NCBI GenBank assembly: GCA_026389055.1 | Contig: JAPLIO010000186.1 | Span: forward strand, 1-8,516 | DNA: 8,516 nucleotides | Origin: Candidatus Melainabacteria bacterium | Lineage (GTDB): Bacteria; Cyanobacteriota; Vampirovibrionia; Vampirovibrionales; JAJTHC01 | Reading direction: 5' to 3' | In this document: positions 6,151 to 8,516 of the stretch, piece by piece | Layout: every line of letters starts with the position of its first letter | How positions within the stretch are numbered: position 1 is the stretch's first letter | Made by a program: the position numbers and the translations under genes | The notes under the pieces: model-generated | What the model was told of the DNA's origin: nothing | Database searches by the model: none | The model's input: the letters and a program-made list of their open reading frames with translations, nothing else

Positions 6151-7395
6151 CTATGCTTCTTCCTCTTCTTTACTGGGTACTTCAACAGGAGGGGTAATCA
6201 GGGTTTGTTGCTTCTCAACCATCGCTTTGGTTAATGCTCTGCGTTTTTTCTCAATGAACCAACCAATACCCATTAACAAGAAACCACCAACAACAAAAAC
6301 GGAAGCACCCATACTCATATTTTTTGATGCGAATATGATGTAAACCCCTATCAAAAATAGCATTAAATAGGTGGTCGCTAAATTAACCGCTACTAAATTT
6401 TCACGCTTAAAGCCGAGATGAAATAATCCGAAAATTAAGCTACCAAAGACCATCGTAAACCATAGAGATACCCCTGTTAAACTACCGACAAGGTTATAGC
6501 TTAGAATGAGTACAGAAAGAATAATTTGGCTTATTACCCCAACCTCTATTTTAATAAGTTGTTTTTGTTGGCACTGTTTATAAAAGTAAAAACCTGCAAG
6601 CAGACACGAAGTAATTAGTAAAAGAGAGCCTTGCACTGTTTGTTGTAATTCACGCGATTGGTTAAGATAAATTTGTCCTTGATCAGGACTATAAATAAGT
6701 TGCCCCAGATACAATAACGTTAGCCATAGTAGATTACTAATAACAAAAAACAAGCCAGTGTTTTTATAAGTCAACCCAATTTCTGAAAATTTAGGGAACA
6801 GTGTATGGCAACTGCCGAAGCTATAAAAGAATAAACCGTAAACGAGAAATTGCGAAACATAATCAAAAGCCCCACTCAATGTAAGGGCTAATTGCCATGC
6901 GGTAAATATACAGGTACTGATGACTGTAAGCGTTTTTAACCGATGAATGTACACCAAGGGTAACATACTAAATAACCAAGCCAATAAGGTCAAGTCGTTT
7001 GAAATGCTTAGGTTGTAGGTTTGTACAATAAGGAAATAGGTAGCCCCAATCAACAGACTGGCTATTAAAATAAAGGTTTCGCCCAGTTTGGGGGCTGATT
7101 TCTTTTCGTACTTCAAGTAATAACCCAAGTAATACAGCCCAAAAGTTAGTAGGCTTAAGCCACCTACTTTTAATAAGCCTGAATTAAACAATTCCCAAAT
7201 CCAGCTATTGGCAGCCACAAATAGAAATCCGCCAGTTGCTACTAGTAATCCGCCAATGGTAAAAATAGTGGCTAGCATATTTTTTCGGTAGGATGTTTCG
7301 GCTTGTTGTTTAAGGTCGTGCTTGAGCAGTTCTACTTGTTCGGCGTTAATGATGCCGGCTTCATGCCATCGGGTAAGTTGTTTTTCAGGTTTCAT
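6151..7395 (-). CDS. DUF2157 family multi-span membrane protein
   Basis: The 414-residue product has the DUF2157 layout. An N-terminal soluble helical segment (W10, then AGIINAEQVELLK, to about residue 35) resembles the family's short leading domain. About 11-12 membrane spans follow, at roughly 40-62, 73-93, 107-125, 135-151, 155-172, 180-196, 213-232, 255-272, 286-304, 309-327, 335-355 and 363-381. The tail is basic, then acidic (KEEEEEA at the very end) and probably cytoplasmic. The function of the family is not known. The start is firm: a good Shine-Dalgarno AAGGAG (complement of 7407-7412) stands 11 bases before the ATG. The following GDYXXLXY gene begins 2 bases after its stop. The assignment to DUF2157 rests on the combined architecture and the diagnostic neighbour rather than on a single motif. 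Confidence 0.85.
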   Translation of the reverse strand: MKPEKQLTRWHEAGIINAEQVELLKHDLKQQAETSYRKNMLATIFTIGGLLVATGGFLFVAANSWIWELFNSGLLKVGGLSLLTFGLYYLGYYLKYEKKSAPKLGETFILIASLLIGATYFLIVQTYNLSISNDLTLLAWLFSMLPLVYIHRLKTLTVISTCIFTAWQLALTLSGAFDYVSQFLVYGLFFYSFGSCHTLFPKFSEIGLTYKNTGLFFVISNLLWLTLLYLGQLIYSPDQGQIYLNQSRELQQTVQGSLLLITSCLLAGFYFYKQCQQKQLIKIEVGVISQIILSVLILSYNLVGSLTGVSLWFTMVFGSLIFGLFHLGFKRENLVAVNLATTYLMLFLIGVYIIFASKNMSMGASVFVVGGFLLMGIGWFIEKKRRALTKAMVEKQQTLITPPVEVPSKEEEEA

Positions 7396-7406
7396 AGGTT
7401 AATTTG

Positions 7407-7412
7407 CTCCTT
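7407..7412 (-). promoter_or_regulatory. Strong ribosome binding site of the DUF2157 gene
   Basis: AAGGAG on the - strand, 11 bases before the ATG at 7395. It is the best Shine-Dalgarno match in the window and fixes the start. The 66-base gap to the preceding gene shows no T-run terminator, so read-through is expected. Confidence 0.75.
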
Positions 7413-7461
7413 TTGGGGTTTGTAAAATAGGGTTTATCATGAACATTGTGAAAGACTTATT

Positions 7462-8268
7462 TTATGATATTACTTCATTAGATTCTTCCGCTAGTTGTTT
7501 GAGTGCTTGCAGAATAGCCCCTTGCACTCTGGCGGATTCTGCAAATCGTTTTTGGGCTTCTACGGTTAGGCGGTAATCCACATAAATCCAATTCAGCCCG
7601 AGGGTTAAAATGGTTGAAATAATGTATTTAAACGCACTTTTAGCACCCGCTGAAAATCTGCAACAGGGTTTATAGTTTATGGTGTTTAATGCGTCATTCC
7701 CAATGCTAGATAACCTCATTTTGGCATTATAAAGCGATTGAATATCAAGGTGTTCTAATTCAGCGTAATCTTTCAAAAGCCCGTACATAATACTGTACTG
7801 GTAAATATTAAAGGGGAAATAAAGTAGTGTCCCTACTATGAATTCAAACCGTTCTAAAGCATACCCTTGTAATGTTGGATTGAATCGAGTAGCGATGAGT
7901 GAAGGTAGAATCTCGCTGAAAATAAGCCCTAAAAGGCATAACCCAAAGGGAATCCACCAGTGAAGGGGTTTTGCTAATGGGCTAGCAGAGGTATTTGGGA
8001 GTGTTGGCGTGGTTGAATTTTCAATCGTTTCTTGAGGGGTTAATAAGTTAATCGTTTGATTAAGAACCTGATTAAATTGGAGCGTTCGTTTAAAATGGGC
8101 ATCCCGACGGTGAATGTTACGAAAAAACCGATAAATGGGGTAAAGAAATAAGGTTGGAAGACCAAGCAATAATGTACCCACCCACCAGTTGATGAAAACA
8201 TGGTCGGTTTTATGCCGTGCTTCGTAGAGGGCTTCTAGTTGGGTGATGTTGGTTTGTAGCTCATTCAT
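7462..8268 (-). CDS. Four-span membrane protein of unknown function
   Basis: The 268-residue product starts with a short coiled or helical segment (1-22) and has four hydrophobic spans at about 25-47, 103-126, 142-160 and 212-230. The region around the first span (FINWWVGTLLLGLPTLFLYPIYRFFRN pattern, 25-51) and the region around the last (IISTILTLGLNWIYVDYR pattern, 216-233) resemble each other. Both have an aromatic or polar start, Thr-Leu-Leu-Gly-like residues, then Tyr and a basic residue, followed by a charged helix, suggesting an internal duplication. The layout recalls DUF4234-type proteins, but I am not confident of that. A polar linker rich in Thr, Pro and Ser (residues 76-100) separates the halves. 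AAGG lies 9 bases before the ATG. It is the first gene of the - strand series, and 66 bases separate it from the DUF2157 gene. Confidence 0.8.
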   Translation of the reverse strand: MNELQTNITQLEALYEARHKTDHVFINWWVGTLLLGLPTLFLYPIYRFFRNIHRRDAHFKRTLQFNQVLNQTINLLTPQETIENSTTPTLPNTSASPLAKPLHWWIPFGLCLLGLIFSEILPSLIATRFNPTLQGYALERFEFIVGTLLYFPFNIYQYSIMYGLLKDYAELEHLDIQSLYNAKMRLSSIGNDALNTINYKPCCRFSAGAKSAFKYIISTILTLGLNWIYVDYRLTVEAQKRFAESARVQGAILQALKQLAEESNEVIS

Positions 8269-8516
8269 GGGGTAAAACCTTAAATCTTTCGTTTCAACTA
8301 CTTTTCAGGTTGAAATTAACTAAACTTAGTTGAAAATCAACTGAAAAATAGGTGGGGCGTCTCTCTATCACATCGGCGAAAAGAGGCGGATTATCCAAAA
8401 TCGTCCTCTTTCTAACGTAGAAAACGGCGGAGTTATTGAAGGTTGATTGTTTATTTACCGTTATCATTCCTGTACCTATCAAAGAGAGTTTATCTATCGC
8501 CACCCCCTCACCCCAA
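8269..8516. other. Upstream region of the - strand operon, with a doubtful open frame
   Basis: On the - strand a frame is open from the window edge to about 8294 and encodes up to 73 residues; a GTG at 8501-8503 could start it but has no properly spaced ribosome binding site. The product has no recognisable domain, and its last part runs through the inverted repeats next to the operon start. Either it is the end of a gene lying beyond the right edge, or the region is non-coding. I lean slightly to non-coding or a degraded gene. Confidence 0.35.
8292..8342. repeat. Cluster of inverted repeats before the operon
   Basis: TTTCAAC (8292-8298) is the exact complement of GTTGAAA (8309-8315). AGTTGA (8328-8333) is the exact complement of TCAACT (8337-8342). 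The half-site GTTGA therefore occurs four times, alternating in strand, within 51 bases and 24-76 bases before the start codon at 8268. This is the usual place for an operator or promoter. On the - strand, TTGATT (complement of 8334-8339) followed 16 bases later by TAATTT (complement of 8312-8317) is a possible weak sigma-70 promoter that overlaps these sites. Confidence 0.4.

Noticed and set aside
1..8516. CRISPR array, tRNA or rRNA genes, integrase or transposase genes
   Set aside because: No regularly spaced direct repeats, cloverleaf-like segments, rRNA-like stretches or DDE/tyrosine recombinase products were seen on either strand.

Overview
The window looks like a bacterial chromosome segment with compact, operon-like gene packing and Shine-Dalgarno sequences at several starts. 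I cannot assign a lineage. A signal peptide, a DUF2157/GDYXXLXY gene pair and many multi-membrane-span proteins fit a Gram-negative-type bacterium, but do not prove one. Base composition is uneven: the ABC transporter ATPase gene is GC-richer, and the reverse transcriptase (RT) gene beside it is visibly AT-rich.

Layout. Positions 1-42 hold the cut-off end of something on the + strand that shares 33 of 36 bases with the 3' part of the RT gene further in. Positions 43-282 have no gene but contain several hairpins and a probable promoter. Two + strand genes follow: an unrecognised 176-residue protein with a Cys/His-rich patch (283-813), and phosphoserine phosphatase SerB (860-1846). Everything from 1861 to 8268 is on the - strand in one tight series. 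In transcription order these are: a four-span membrane protein of unknown function (8268-7462), a DUF2157 membrane protein (7395-6151), a GDYXXLXY protein (6148-5603), a secreted protein of unknown function (5591-4929), an OppF/DppF-type ABC ATPase (4925-3852), a reverse transcriptase (3839-2100), and the start-less remnant of a small membrane protein (2099-1861). The last 250 bases hold inverted repeats upstream of this series and a doubtful open frame running off the edge.

How the genes relate. SerB makes serine and is housekeeping. The four genes 8268-4929 look like one envelope operon; DUF2157 and GDYXXLXY proteins are known neighbours in many bacteria, but their function is unknown. The OppF-like ATPase has no permease or binding-protein partner here.

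The outstanding item is the RT. It has a complete RT core (D168, GIPQGS, YRDD) inside a 579-residue protein with a long helical C-terminal part. It lacks retron hallmarks, group II intron maturase hallmarks and a recognisable diversity-generating retroelement layout. It best fits the UG/Abi ('unknown group', DRT-type) RTs, many of which defend against phages. It sits 12 bases behind the ATPase gene, and its 3' end appears to have been joined to the remains of another gene, which points to insertion into a resident operon.
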